Assembly (NCBI GenBank): GCA_947176515.1
Contig: CAMWQZ010000047.1
Location: 1-7,332 of the forward strand
Direction of reading: 5' to 3'
Length of the DNA: 7,332 bases
Origin: an uncultured Bacteroidales bacterium
Lineage (GTDB): Bacteria; Bacteroidota; Bacteroidia; Bacteroidales; Muribaculaceae
This document shows, in pieces, positions 1-7,119 of the stretch. Every line of letters begins with the position of its first letter. Position 1 is the stretch's first letter. A program made the position numbers and the translations under genes. The notes beneath the pieces were generated by a model. The model worked only from the letters and a program-made list of their open reading frames with translations, was not told where the DNA came from and ran no database searches.

Positions 1-161
1 GACCTTATCACATTTCGCGCCTCGCGAGTGTCAATCACCGGCTTCAAGCACAGGGATTCTATATGACGCTCCTCGAAGTTATAAGCCGTCGTCAGCAGCA
101 GGGCCGTTTTTGCCGAACCCATCGTGCCATAACGGAAATATAGTTTGCCTTTTCTATACAT
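1..161 (-). CDS. tdk: Thymidine kinase-like protein, N-terminal part (gene runs off the left edge)
   Basis: The first 53 codons are visible; the rest lies beyond base 1. Thymidine kinase transfers the ATP gamma-phosphate to thymidine in the cytosolic pyrimidine salvage pathway. The peptide begins with the beta-strand KLYFRYG and continues into a P-loop, GTMGSAKT (residues 12-19), then LLLTTAYNFEER and LCLKPVIDTRE (residues 37-47). This matches the start of type II thymidine kinases of the LYFRYGxMxSxKT kind. The P-loop has Ala17 where most Walker A motifs have Gly before Lys-Thr. The ATG at 161-159 is the first ATG in a reading frame that stays open upstream to a stop near 229, and a candidate promoter lies just before it. 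The gene is separated from the ompH gene by a terminator, so it is probably its own unit. Another small P-loop kinase cannot be excluded, because the thymidine-binding and zinc-binding parts are outside the window. Confidence 0.72.
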   Translation of the reverse strand, partial: MYRKGKLYFRYGTMGSAKTALLLTTAYNFEERHIESLCLKPVIDTREARNVIR

Positions 162-190
162 TATGTCTTTAAGCTCTTCTATTGTTTCCG

Positions 191-222
191 TAAAGTTAGC
201 AAGATTTTGGCTTTGCTCCCAA
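191..222 (-). promoter_or_regulatory. Candidate Bacteroidetes-type promoter for the thymidine kinase gene
   Basis: On the minus strand, TTG (222-220) is followed after 21 nt by TAACTTTA (198-191). This is one base off the Bacteroidetes -7 consensus TAnnTTTG. Transcription would start near 184-187, leaving a leader of about 25 nt before the ATG at 161. It is supported by position and spacing only. Confidence 0.4.
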
Positions 223-238
223 TATTATGCCTATAAAT

Positions 239-263
239 AGTTATCAACATAATGTTAATAACT
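239..263. repeat. Near-perfect AT-rich inverted repeat upstream of the thymidine kinase promoter
   Basis: Two 12-bp arms, AGTTATCAACAT (239-250) and ATGTTAATAACT (252-263), flank a single central A and pair at 11 of 12 positions. A run of seven T (263-269) follows on the plus strand. The dyad lies about 17 bp upstream of the -33 element of the candidate thymidine kinase promoter and just past the terminator of the ompH operon. It could be an operator-like site or a weak hairpin. No regulator can be named from the sequence. Confidence 0.4.
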
Positions 264-280
264 TTTTTTAATCATCAATA

Positions 281-313
281 AAAAAGCCAACGGTTCATGA
301 CCGCTGGCTTTTT
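281..313 (-). terminator. Rho-independent terminator of the bamA-ompH operon
   Basis: In the minus-strand transcript a stem with GCCAGCGGT pairs with ACCGTTGGC, using one G-U wobble, around a 5-nt loop. A T-run (TTTTTATT) follows at once. The A5/T5 flanks extend the stem to 14 bp on each side. It begins 20 nt after the stop codon of the second ompH gene. Read on the plus strand the same wobble becomes an A-C mismatch, so it is better formed for leftward transcripts, which fits the gene direction. Confidence 0.88.
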
Positions 314-332
314 ATTATGTAGTCGATAATTC

Positions 333-833
333 TTAGTTGATACCGAGTTTAGCTTTAACCTGGTCGGTAACGTTAATCACGTTAGTACCCTGGTATGCGG
401 CCTGACCGTTAGGGAAGATGAAAGTGAAGTCGCCTTCTGCACCAACAGCCTTGATTGCGTCAAACAATTTCTGCTGGATGGGCTGAGAAAGCTGCTGATT
501 AAGTCTTTCGAGATCCTGATAAGCGGTATTGCGGAACTGCTGCACCTTCTGGTTGCGCTCTTCGATTTCCGACATACGACGCTGCTTGATGCTTGCAGGT
601 GTGTTGGGGTCGTCAGCGATATTCTGATACTCAGCAAAAAGCTTGTTGAGTTCCTCTGTAAGCTGTCCGAGTTCGGTCTCATATTTCTTTGATGCCTCTT
701 CAATCTGAGCACTCATCTGAGTGAATTCCGGCATAGCCTGGAAGATGGGCTCGATATCTACTACACCAAATTTTTGAGCGAATGCGCTCATCGGAAGGAT
801 TACTGCGATTGCAAGGATAATTCTTTTGAACAT
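333..833 (-). CDS. OmpH/Skp family periplasmic chaperone (second, intact copy)
   Basis: Skp-like proteins hold unfolded outer-membrane proteins in the periplasm and pass them to the BAM complex. This 166-residue protein has a signal peptide at residues 1-19 (MFKR, hydrophobic core, then SAFA before Gln). The first mature strand, KFGVVDIEPIFQAMPEF, is typical of OmpH. A long Glu/Gln/Lys-rich helical stretch at about residues 40-120 should form the coiled-coil tentacle. The end returns to the beta body (FTFIFPNGQ, VINVTDQVKAKLGIN). The length is usual for the family. The ATG at 833 is the only start that gives a complete signal peptide. It lies 71 nt downstream of the broken first copy, is last in the operon, and has its own candidate promoter at 891-922, so it can probably be expressed independently. 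Family assignment is firm; client range is not visible. Confidence 0.93.
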   Translation of the reverse strand: MFKRIILAIAVILPMSAFAQKFGVVDIEPIFQAMPEFTQMSAQIEEASKKYETELGQLTEELNKLFAEYQNIADDPNTPASIKQRRMSEIEERNQKVQQFRNTAYQDLERLNQQLSQPIQQKLFDAIKAVGAEGDFTFIFPNGQAAYQGTNVINVTDQVKAKLGIN

Positions 834-890
834 GATTGTTTTTCTATTTATGGTTTTAACTTAATTTTTTACTATTTGGTTTTTGCGCCG

Positions 891-922
891 TAAAAGTACA
901 AATTTTATTTGGAATACCCCAA
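891..922 (-). promoter_or_regulatory. Candidate internal promoter for the second ompH gene
   Basis: On the minus strand TTG (922-920) is followed after 21 nt by TACTTTTA (898-891). This resembles the Bacteroidetes -33/-7 pair (TTG ... TAnnTTTG), and the surrounding TTTGTACTTTT context is common in promoters of the group. The -33 half lies inside the last codons of the first ompH gene. The predicted start near 885 would leave a leader of about 50 nt. It would allow the intact ompH to be expressed apart from bamA. Confidence 0.5.
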
Positions 923-1416
923 TTTTGCGAGCACTTCGTTGCTCACATCTATTCGCGGCGACGCATAAATAATGTCGCTTGCCGATGCTCTGTCAAATAT
1001 CGCCTGATATCCGCGCTCCTCGGCGACTTTCTTAACTGCGTTATACACATCGTCTTGCACAGGCTTCAACAGCGTCTGCTGCTTTTTGTAGAGCTCGCCT
1101 TCGGGGCCAAAATATTTATAGCGCAGCTCGGTTGCTTCTTTTTCTTTCGCTACGACCTCTTCTTCGCGCTTCTTAGCCTGTTCGGCTGTCAGAAACACCT
1201 TGTCAGCCATATAGCTCTGATAGTCTCAGCTTCTTTGCCGAGGGCTTCGATTTCTTTCTGCCAGCGCTGCGACAGTTGGTTGAGCTGTTCGTTTGCCATT
1301 TCGTAGGTTGGCACATTCTTCAATATATAATCCATATCGACCATCGCAAACTTTTGTGCGTTGGCTCCAAGGACTCCGGCAATTGCTATTGCCATCACGA
1401 GGATGAGTTTCTTCAT
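905..1416 (-). pseudogene. OmpH/Skp family chaperone (first copy), interrupted by a frameshift
   Basis: Two abutting frames together make one OmpH protein. The 5' frame (1416-1189) encodes a signal peptide (MKKLILVMAI, cleavage after ANA, residue 20) and QKFAMVDMDYILKNVPTYEM, the OmpH beta body, then the start of the helix (QRWQKEIEALGKEAET). After Thr65 it runs into unrelated residues and a TGA at 1191-1189. The -1-related frame, open from 1225, resumes with QSYMADKVFLTAEQAKKREE, the KYFGPEGELYKK segment and the ending IDVSNEVLAKLGYSK. The break must lie between 1228, where a TGA closes the second frame, and 1191. Loss of one base (repaired length 170 aa) or four bases (171 aa) would both explain it. 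Compared with remembered Bacteroides homologues reading TMYKNY here, loss of four bases at about 1219-1222 fits best. There is no homopolymer at the site. It lies 62 nt after bamA. An ATG at 1210 could start a 101-aa product without a signal peptide. It may be a true mutation or a sequence error. Confidence 0.88.
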
Positions 1417-1478
1417 TGTCTTTGTTTGTTTTAAATTTAACAGATAACTATTAGACTATTGAAACGCCGAAAAGTTTA

Positions 1479-4130
1479 TTAGAACTCCTGACCGAGGATA
1501 AAGTGGAAGTGACTGCCGCCGCGTGTGCCAAACACTTTGTCGAAACCATATGCCCAGTCAATACCCATCATACCTACCATCGGCAGGAAGATACGCACAC
1601 CGACGCCGGCGCTGCGTTTCATGCTGAACGGATTGAATTTCTTAACCGATGTCCATGCATTACCACCCTCGACGAATGTCAGCGCGTAGATTGTCGTCGA
1701 TGCCTGAAGCATCAACGGGAAGTGGATTTCTGCGCCAAATCTTGTATAAGCGTAACCCTCGCTGCCCCATGGCGTAAGCTGGCCGTTGTCATAACCGCGC
1801 AGCGAGATAGTTTCTTGTGCGTAAGTGTAGCTGCCCGACATACCGTCACCGCCGACATAGAACGTTTCAAACGGCGATTTCAGATATTTGTTGTAACTGC
1901 CGAGTAGACCGATATCTGCGCGAGTCATAAGCACCGGGGTCCACTGTGTTGTTTCAGGACTGATAAGCGACGTATAAGTGCGAGCCTTGAATTTCAACTT
2001 CCAATATTCAATCCAGCGATATAGTTCTTTCTTTGACTCAACGGTATTCTCTTCGCTAAGTTTCTTCCAGTCTTTTTTGCCTGAGAAAAGCGATGCCGGA
2101 GGCGTAAGCTGCAGGCTGAGCGAGAAATCGCTGCCTCGACGGGTGAACAATGGGTTGTCGATTGAGCGGCGTGCCAGTGTCAGACCTAACACGAGTGCGT
2201 TCGACGTACCGTTATTCATATAATATAGGTAGTCCCAGTTTTTCAAATAATACCAGTTGTAACCCAGTTCGGCTGTGAAAGTAAACCAGTCGTCAGGCCA
2301 TTTCAGACGTTTGCCGAAGCCAATGTTTACACCGACCATCTGAAGCACCTTGTTGGGGTCATATGACGACTGATAGCTATTCTGATAATAATCATTGTAA
2401 TTACCGCCATAATTACCTCCCCATCCAGGGTAAAGACCGCCGTATCCGTAATAATTGTTAAGCGCATTCATGTAAGTCGAGTTGTAATACGACGAATTGA
2501 CACCTGTCTGTCGGCTGTAATATGCCGATACCGACAACGAGTTGGGGCGCTTGCCGCCGAACCACGGATCGAGAAACGACAGTGAATATGCCTGATAGTA
2601 ACGGGCGTTTGTCTGGGCGCTGACTGTGAATGTCTGACCTTCGCCCTGTGGTATGATACCACGGTAGGTGCTCGGATGGAAAAGATTCTTTATTGAGAAG
2701 TTGGTAAACTTAAGCGCAAGCTTACCGATAATGCCTGTCTGACCCCAGCCCATCGAGAATTCGATTTGGTCATTAGCTTTCGATTCGAGATTTAATACAA
2801 TATCGACAGTTCCGTTCTCAGCGTTAGGTTCGACTTTCGGATCGATAGTCTCAGGGTTGAAGTGACCGGTCTGCGCAATTTCAGTTACCGAGCGTATCAA
2901 GTCTTGTTTGCTGAACAGGTCGCCAGGCTTCACACGTAATTCTCGACGGATAACCTTTTCATACAGACGGTCATTACCATTGATGACAACATTATTGACA
3001 CGCGCTTGCGGACCCTCGACCATACGCATTTCCAATGAAATAGAGTCTCCAATTACCTCTCGCTCTACCGGCACAAGGTCATAGAACAGATAACCGTTAT
3101 TCATATATAGGTTGGCAACAGCGTCCTCGTCTTCATTCAGTCGCTTGCTGAGCATCTTCTGGTTGTAGACTTCGCCGGGCTTCATTCCGAGGCAAGCGTT
3201 AAGTATTTCACTCGAATACACCGTGTTACCCACCCAGTTGATATCTTTGATGAAGTATTTATTGCCTTCGTCTACATTGATATAAACGTCAACCGTTTTT
3301 TCATCAAAAGGTACCACACTGTCGCTCAATATCTTGGCGTCGCGATAACCTTTTTCGTTATATTTTGAGAGGATTCGGTTCAAGTCATCCTGATAATCGC
3401 TCTCCACAAATTTCTTCTGACGGAAGAGATTGATGAGCTTGCCTTTTTCATTGGTCTTCTTCATCGCCCACTGCACCTGACGGTCACTGAGCACCTCATT
3501 TCCATCAATATAGATTTTATGTACCTTCACTTTATCGTGCTTGTTGACGTTGACGTCCACAATCACTTCGTTAGGGGCCGAAAGGTCTTCATGAAGCACG
3601 ATATTAACCTGAGCATTACCGAAACCTTTACCTTCGTAGTACTTTTTCACTATTGCTTCGGCGCGGTTGATGATATTCTGGGTAATTTGATTGCCTTTCA
3701 TCAGCTGCAGACGCTCCTGGATATCATCACGCTCGCCCTTCTTCATGCCGTTGTAATTGACCTTAGAGATGCGCGGCTGCGTGCGCAGCTTGAGCGTTAC
3801 CCATGCCTGATTTCCGACTATCTTGTCAACGACAAACTGTGCCTGGGCAAAAAGTCCTTGGCGCATAAGGCGTTTGACCACATTGGTGACCTCTTCACCA
3901 GGTATGGCGATTATATCGCCGACTTTCAGTCCGGCATAGCCCAAGATTATGTTATCCTCATAATTTGGTGCACCTTCCACCGTGATACCGGCGATTTCGT
4001 AAACCTTTGGCATATTGCCATAGATTATCGACGGATTATAGATGGTGTCGTTGGATGCTTGCCCCCACGCTTCGGCAAACGTGCTTGCAAACATCAGCAG
4101 TGCTGTGATTATGGTCAGTCTATATCGCAT
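1479..4130 (-). CDS. bamA: BamA, outer-membrane beta-barrel assembly factor (Omp85 family)
   Basis: BamA is the central subunit of the BAM complex, which folds and inserts beta-barrel proteins into the outer membrane. The 883-residue protein has a signal peptide (cleavage near AWGQ-A, residues 24-25). Five POTRA domains follow at roughly 43-117, 118-198, 200-288, 291-372 and 375-449; the boundaries are estimated from repeated strand-helix-helix patterns such as KINW(V)GN and VVINGNDRL. The barrel occupies about 453-883. LRGYD (777-781) is the counterpart of the conserved VRGF/Y motif of the loop that folds into the barrel, and the protein ends in Phe, as a C-terminal beta-signal should. It is longer than E. 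coli BamA (about 810), partly through a Tyr/Gly/Asn-rich stretch at 548-590. It lies 44 nt after uppS and is followed by the ompH pair, the classic bamA-skp order. The ATG at 4130 gives the complete signal peptide. Confidence 0.96.
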   Translation of the reverse strand: MRYRLTIITALLMFASTFAEAWGQASNDTIYNPSIIYGNMPKVYEIAGITVEGAPNYEDNIILGYAGLKVGDIIAIPGEEVTNVVKRLMRQGLFAQAQFVVDKIVGNQAWVTLKLRTQPRISKVNYNGMKKGERDDIQERLQLMKGNQITQNIINRAEAIVKKYYEGKGFGNAQVNIVLHEDLSAPNEVIVDVNVNKHDKVKVHKIYIDGNEVLSDRQVQWAMKKTNEKGKLINLFRQKKFVESDYQDDLNRILSKYNEKGYRDAKILSDSVVPFDEKTVDVYINVDEGNKYFIKDINWVGNTVYSSEILNACLGMKPGEVYNQKMLSKRLNEDEDAVANLYMNNGYLFYDLVPVEREVIGDSISLEMRMVEGPQARVNNVVINGNDRLYEKVIRRELRVKPGDLFSKQDLIRSVTEIAQTGHFNPETIDPKVEPNAENGTVDIVLNLESKANDQIEFSMGWGQTGIIGKLALKFTNFSIKNLFHPSTYRGIIPQGEGQTFTVSAQTNARYYQAYSLSFLDPWFGGKRPNSLSVSAYYSRQTGVNSSYYNSTYMNALNNYYGYGGLYPGWGGNYGGNYNDYYQNSYQSSYDPNKVLQMVGVNIGFGKRLKWPDDWFTFTAELGYNWYYLKNWDYLYYMNNGTSNALVLGLTLARRSIDNPLFTRRGSDFSLSLQLTPPASLFSGKKDWKKLSEENTVESKKELYRWIEYWKLKFKARTYTSLISPETTQWTPVLMTRADIGLLGSYNKYLKSPFETFYVGGDGMSGSYTYAQETISLRGYDNGQLTPWGSEGYAYTRFGAEIHFPLMLQASTTIYALTFVEGGNAWTSVKKFNPFSMKRSAGVGVRIFLPMVGMMGIDWAYGFDKVFGTRGGSHFHFILGQEF

Positions 4131-4174
4131 GATTTCCTTTATATGTGAAATGTCGGTTTATCGTTTATTTGTCT

Positions 4175-4924
4175 TTATTTTACTTGCTCGCCTGTCAGTC
4201 CGAAACGGCGTTGGCGCCCGGCGTATGATTCTATCGCATCTTTGAAGTCTTGCTCCGAGAAGTCGGGCCAGTAGGTCGGCGTGATGTAGATTTCTGAATA
4301 AGCTATCTGCCATAGCAAGAAATTACTGATGCGGAGGTCGCCACCGGTTCGTATCAACAGGTCTGGGTCTGGCATCCCGGCGGTTGACAGATGGTCACTG
4401 ACGGTCTGGTCGTTGATATCTTCGGCTTTCATTTCGCCGCGCGCCACTTTTTCAGCTATCTTGCGGCTGGCTTCTACGATTTCCCAGCGCGACGAGTAAC
4501 TGATTGCCAGCACAAGTGTAAGGCCGGTGCCGTGCGACGTCTCTTCGATACAGCGTTCGAGCCTCTTGCGAGCCTCTTCAGGCATTCGTGAGGAGTCTCC
4601 AATCATCGTAAGCCTGACATTATTTTTAATCAAGTCGGGTGTTTCGCGCTCTATCGCTATCACAATCAAGTGCATGAGTGCGTCAACCTCTGCCTTAGGG
4701 CGGTTCCAGTTCTCTGTCGAGAAGGTGTAGAGCGTCAGATAGTCTATTCCGGCGCGTGACGCAGCCTCAGTGATGCGGCGCACTGTCTTTACACCCTCAG
4801 CATGACCTTCCGAACGGTCGAGGCCGCGAGCCTGAGCCCAGCGTCCGTTTCCGTCCATAATTATAGCAACGTGGCTCGGCAGGTTGCTTACTTGGCTGAT
4901 TGATATATCGTTTTTCTCCGTCAT
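4175..4924 (-). CDS. uppS: Isoprenyl transferase (di-trans,poly-cis-undecaprenyl-diphosphate synthase)
   Basis: This cytosolic, membrane-associated cis-prenyltransferase adds isopentenyl diphosphate units to farnesyl diphosphate. The product is undecaprenyl diphosphate, the lipid carrier for peptidoglycan and surface glycans. The 249-residue length is normal. Signature motifs are HVAIIMDGNGRWA (18-30) with catalytic Asp24 and the Asn-Gly-Arg phosphate-binding turn, GH at 40-41, TLYTFSTENWNRP (64-76), and PDLLIRTGGDLRISNFLLWQ (187-206) with Arg192, Arg198 and Ser200 for pyrophosphate binding. Tyr-Ser-Ser-Arg-Trp-Glu (143-148) is in the usual place. All key residues seem intact. The start at 4924 lies only 9 nt after the DUF6089 stop codon, and bamA follows after 44 nt, so co-transcription is likely. 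Product chain length (C55) is inferred from the family. Confidence 0.96.
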   Translation of the reverse strand: MTEKNDISISQVSNLPSHVAIIMDGNGRWAQARGLDRSEGHAEGVKTVRRITEAASRAGIDYLTLYTFSTENWNRPKAEVDALMHLIVIAIERETPDLIKNNVRLTMIGDSSRMPEEARKRLERCIEETSHGTGLTLVLAISYSSRWEIVEASRKIAEKVARGEMKAEDINDQTVSDHLSTAGMPDPDLLIRTGGDLRISNFLLWQIAYSEIYITPTYWPDFSEQDFKDAIESYAGRQRRFGLTGEQVK

Positions 4925-4933
4925 CTTCTTGTC

Positions 4934-5626
4934 TTAATCAACATAGTGACACGCTTCACATCGCTGTCCAAACTCATAAGTTATGCCAATAGTTAAGCGC
5001 GAATACCAGTCTGTGTCTTTATAAAATGCTGTCTTTATGGTGTTGAGGTCATTGAGCACCGGCCCGTCGACCTTGTCTCCGAATACTTTTGTCATCGTAA
5101 ACTCTGCCGTAAAGTTCAAGCGCTCCTTGATTTTAAACTTCACGCCTGCACCCATCGGCAGATTGGGAGCTACGCTTGTCTTTCCGCCCGACGATGACAG
5201 GCTTACGCCGATACCCAGGGTCAGATATGGAGTCCACCGGCGCAGTCTTTTATATGTTTCGCCAATGCCGTAACTAAAGAAATTAAATTCCAATCGTCCA
5301 CCTAAGTCATAGACAGTCGAAGTGAAATCATATACTTCCGGACCATTTGATGGCAAAACATTGTCCATATCGGCAGTCGAGCCGCTTAGTGACATGCCTG
5401 AGAGCACCCCTCTGATAGCCCACCTTACGTTAGGCAGATACCTGAATGTCAGTTCGCCCTCAAAACCAGGGTGTTTGAGCAGCGATGAGCGGTTAGCATC
5501 CCCGAGATAACCGGTCATGCCGATACCTGCTCCAACATCAAACTTATATGGAGCAGACTGCGCGCGACCCATTACTGAGCCGGCGGCTATCATAATGACC
5601 AATATTAAAACTCTGGCTATCCGCAT
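4934..5626 (-). CDS. DUF6089-like outer-membrane beta-barrel protein of unknown function
   Basis: The protein has 230 residues and a signal peptide (MRIARVLILVIMIAAGSV, cleavage near GRAQ-S, residue 23). The mature part is a run of amphipathic strands with Gly and aromatic residues: KFDVGAGIGMTGYLGDAN (28-45), FEGELTFRYLP, YDLGGRLEFNFFSYG, WTPYLTLGIGVSLSS, GAGVKFKIKERLNFTAEFTMTKVFGD and YSRLTIGITYEFG (208-220). This suggests a small 8-strand-type barrel. The YLGDAN start and position just before uppS match my recollection of the DUF6089 family in Bacteroidales. An unusual feature is the tail after the last strand, RCEACHYVD, which contains a CxxCH motif (Cys223, Cys226, His227). The function is unknown. 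Its place in the uppS-bamA-skp unit suggests an envelope role but does not prove one. The start at 5626 gives a complete signal peptide and follows the DUF6242 gene by 38 nt. Confidence 0.82.
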   Translation of the reverse strand: MRIARVLILVIMIAAGSVMGRAQSAPYKFDVGAGIGMTGYLGDANRSSLLKHPGFEGELTFRYLPNVRWAIRGVLSGMSLSGSTADMDNVLPSNGPEVYDFTSTVYDLGGRLEFNFFSYGIGETYKRLRRWTPYLTLGIGVSLSSSGGKTSVAPNLPMGAGVKFKIKERLNFTAEFTMTKVFGDKVDGPVLNDLNTIKTAFYKDTDWYSRLTIGITYEFGQRCEACHYVD

Positions 5627-5664
5627 CGTCCTGTCAATACAGCTTTTAACTATTATCGCGTTTA

Positions 5665-7092
5665 TTACTGCAGAGGTTTAAATGACAGACGGTTGATGAC
5701 TCCGCGCCACACACTGTTAACTTGCTCTCCGTTACGGTTGCGGCCTCCAAACATATAGATGTAGGGACATTCCCACGAAGTTATCGCAACAGACGCGCGG
5801 CTGCCGAGCATGCTCGTCACCACAATTGTCTGTGCTCCGTAAAGACTTGGTATATTTGTCGGCATCTGCATCAACTCCGGCGCCTTTCGCCAGCTGACAC
5901 CATAGTCATACGATATATAGGTAGTGTCATTACATACCCCTTCAGAGGTACGTCCGCCAATGAGCAGCAGCAGTGATTCACGGGTGGCAACCCAGTATTC
6001 ATTTTCTTCAAATGAATAATAAGGAGTCAATGTGGCTCCCTCCAATCCTTCAGGAAGAGGAACATTTGACAGGCAGGCCCATGAGGTGCCGTCATAGCCC
6101 CATGCATTTGGAGTAAGCTCACCGTTAGCCATGCGGCCGCCGACAATTGTAAACTGGTGTGATGCGCTCATAGGGAACGAGTAATCAACAGGCACCGATG
6201 TTCCGGTCACCGGGAAGTCCGACGGCGCGTTAACCGTGCTGCCGTCTGTACTGGTGATTGTCCATACATCGCCATTTTTTGTCGTTCCGATAACATTATC
6301 GCCATATCCGCCAATCAGATAAGCGAATGTATGACCTGTAGCCGACCAGTTCGCTCCACTGTCTTCCGACTTGTAGAGCGAGCCATTCTCATCAAGTATG
6401 TAGAGAGCCGAGGCCGACGCTCTGAACGTTTCGACATCTGGTTTAAATCCGAAGTTCACACTCGTGTGTTCCCATAACTTGGTTGCAGGGTTTTCAGTAG
6501 TGCTAAGACAGTATGACGTTCCGTCAGTAGTCATGCAATATAGTTTACCGTTAAACTTCAGAGTGTGCTGAGCGGTAACGTTGTTTAGGTTTGTAGGGAG
6601 TGAAGTGTAAGCCATATCACCCCAGCTTAAAGAGTCGCTCTTAATCTTGTGCACATTGATACTGATTTTGTATTCCATTGTCACAGATTCGTCGATTGAC
6701 TGGATTTTCAGTTTGACTATGCCGTTTGAGAAGTCGATAGTGTCTTTGGGATTCTCGACATAATTGTATGTCGTATCGCTCTTACCCGGGCGAGGCACAA
6801 CAAGCTCTACGGCCTTTGCTCCACCGGTCGTAATTACGGGTATAAGCTTGTTAATCTTTGTCCCATAAGGCATTGAGTCAGCGTTAAAGATATTTCCGTT
6901 GTTTAGGTCTATCGAGAAAAACACTTTGTCGAGATTATCAAGCACACTGTCGTTAGCTGACAGTGAAAAGCTCTTAACAAGCGCGCTCGACGGCAACGTA
7001 TACTCCAGCTCTTCAGTTTTGCTGTTACAGCTCATGAAGCCAACGCCGGCGACACATATAATCATGCAGAATGCAGAAAGTTTAGACATCAT
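5665..7092 (-). CDS. DUF6242-like lipoprotein with N-terminal beta domain and Kelch/Asp-box beta-propeller
   Basis: Numbered from the ATG at 7092 the protein has 475 residues. MSKLSAFCMIICVAGVGFMSC is a lipoprotein signal peptide with Cys22 as the lipidated residue. The following NSKTEELE is acidic, as in Bacteroidetes lipoproteins sent to the cell surface. Residues about 30-150 form a beta-rich domain (KVFFSIDLNNGNIFNADSMP, KLKIQSIDESVTMEYKISIN) recalling DUF6242 proteins. From about 155 on, repeats suggest a beta-propeller: Asp boxes SEDSGANW (242-249) and SYDYGVSW (394-401), and Kelch-like Gly-Gly-Arg turns at 318-320, 379-381 and 449-451. The frame can be extended to a TTG at 7122, but that codon is part of the -7 promoter element, so one of the tandem ATGs at 7092 or 7089 is the likely start. 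It is the first gene of the cluster. Ligand and function are unknown; propeller folds often bind proteins or glycans. Confidence 0.82.
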   Translation of the reverse strand: MMSKLSAFCMIICVAGVGFMSCNSKTEELEYTLPSSALVKSFSLSANDSVLDNLDKVFFSIDLNNGNIFNADSMPYGTKINKLIPVITTGGAKAVELVVPRPGKSDTTYNYVENPKDTIDFSNGIVKLKIQSIDESVTMEYKISINVHKIKSDSLSWGDMAYTSLPTNLNNVTAQHTLKFNGKLYCMTTDGTSYCLSTTENPATKLWEHTSVNFGFKPDVETFRASASALYILDENGSLYKSEDSGANWSATGHTFAYLIGGYGDNVIGTTKNGDVWTITSTDGSTVNAPSDFPVTGTSVPVDYSFPMSASHQFTIVGGRMANGELTPNAWGYDGTSWACLSNVPLPEGLEGATLTPYYSFEENEYWVATRESLLLLIGGRTSEGVCNDTTYISYDYGVSWRKAPELMQMPTNIPSLYGAQTIVVTSMLGSRASVAITSWECPYIYMFGGRNRNGEQVNSVWRGVINRLSFKPLQ

Positions 7093-7119
7093 ATTGTAAT
7101 GATAAAATATTTCAATCTG

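Noticed and set aside
239..269. Rho-independent terminator on the plus strand (dyad followed by seven T)
   Set aside because: The stem is almost entirely A/T, and no plus-strand gene exists to its left that would need it.
377..712. 111-codon minus-strand frame inside the second ompH gene
   Set aside because: It overlaps the intact ompH in another frame, is Ser/Arg-rich and has no family features.
1189..1228. Programmed ribosomal frameshifting in the first ompH gene
   Set aside because: There is no slippery heptamer of the X XXY YYZ type and no evident downstream structure at the junction. The most natural repair adds four bases, which ribosomal slippage would not supply.
3519..4148. 209-codon open frame on the plus strand
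   Set aside because: It is fully antisense to the well-supported POTRA region of bamA, shows no recognisable family and no promoter, and is best explained as a shadow frame. The same applies to the plus-strand frames at 1503-1907 and 1978-2223.
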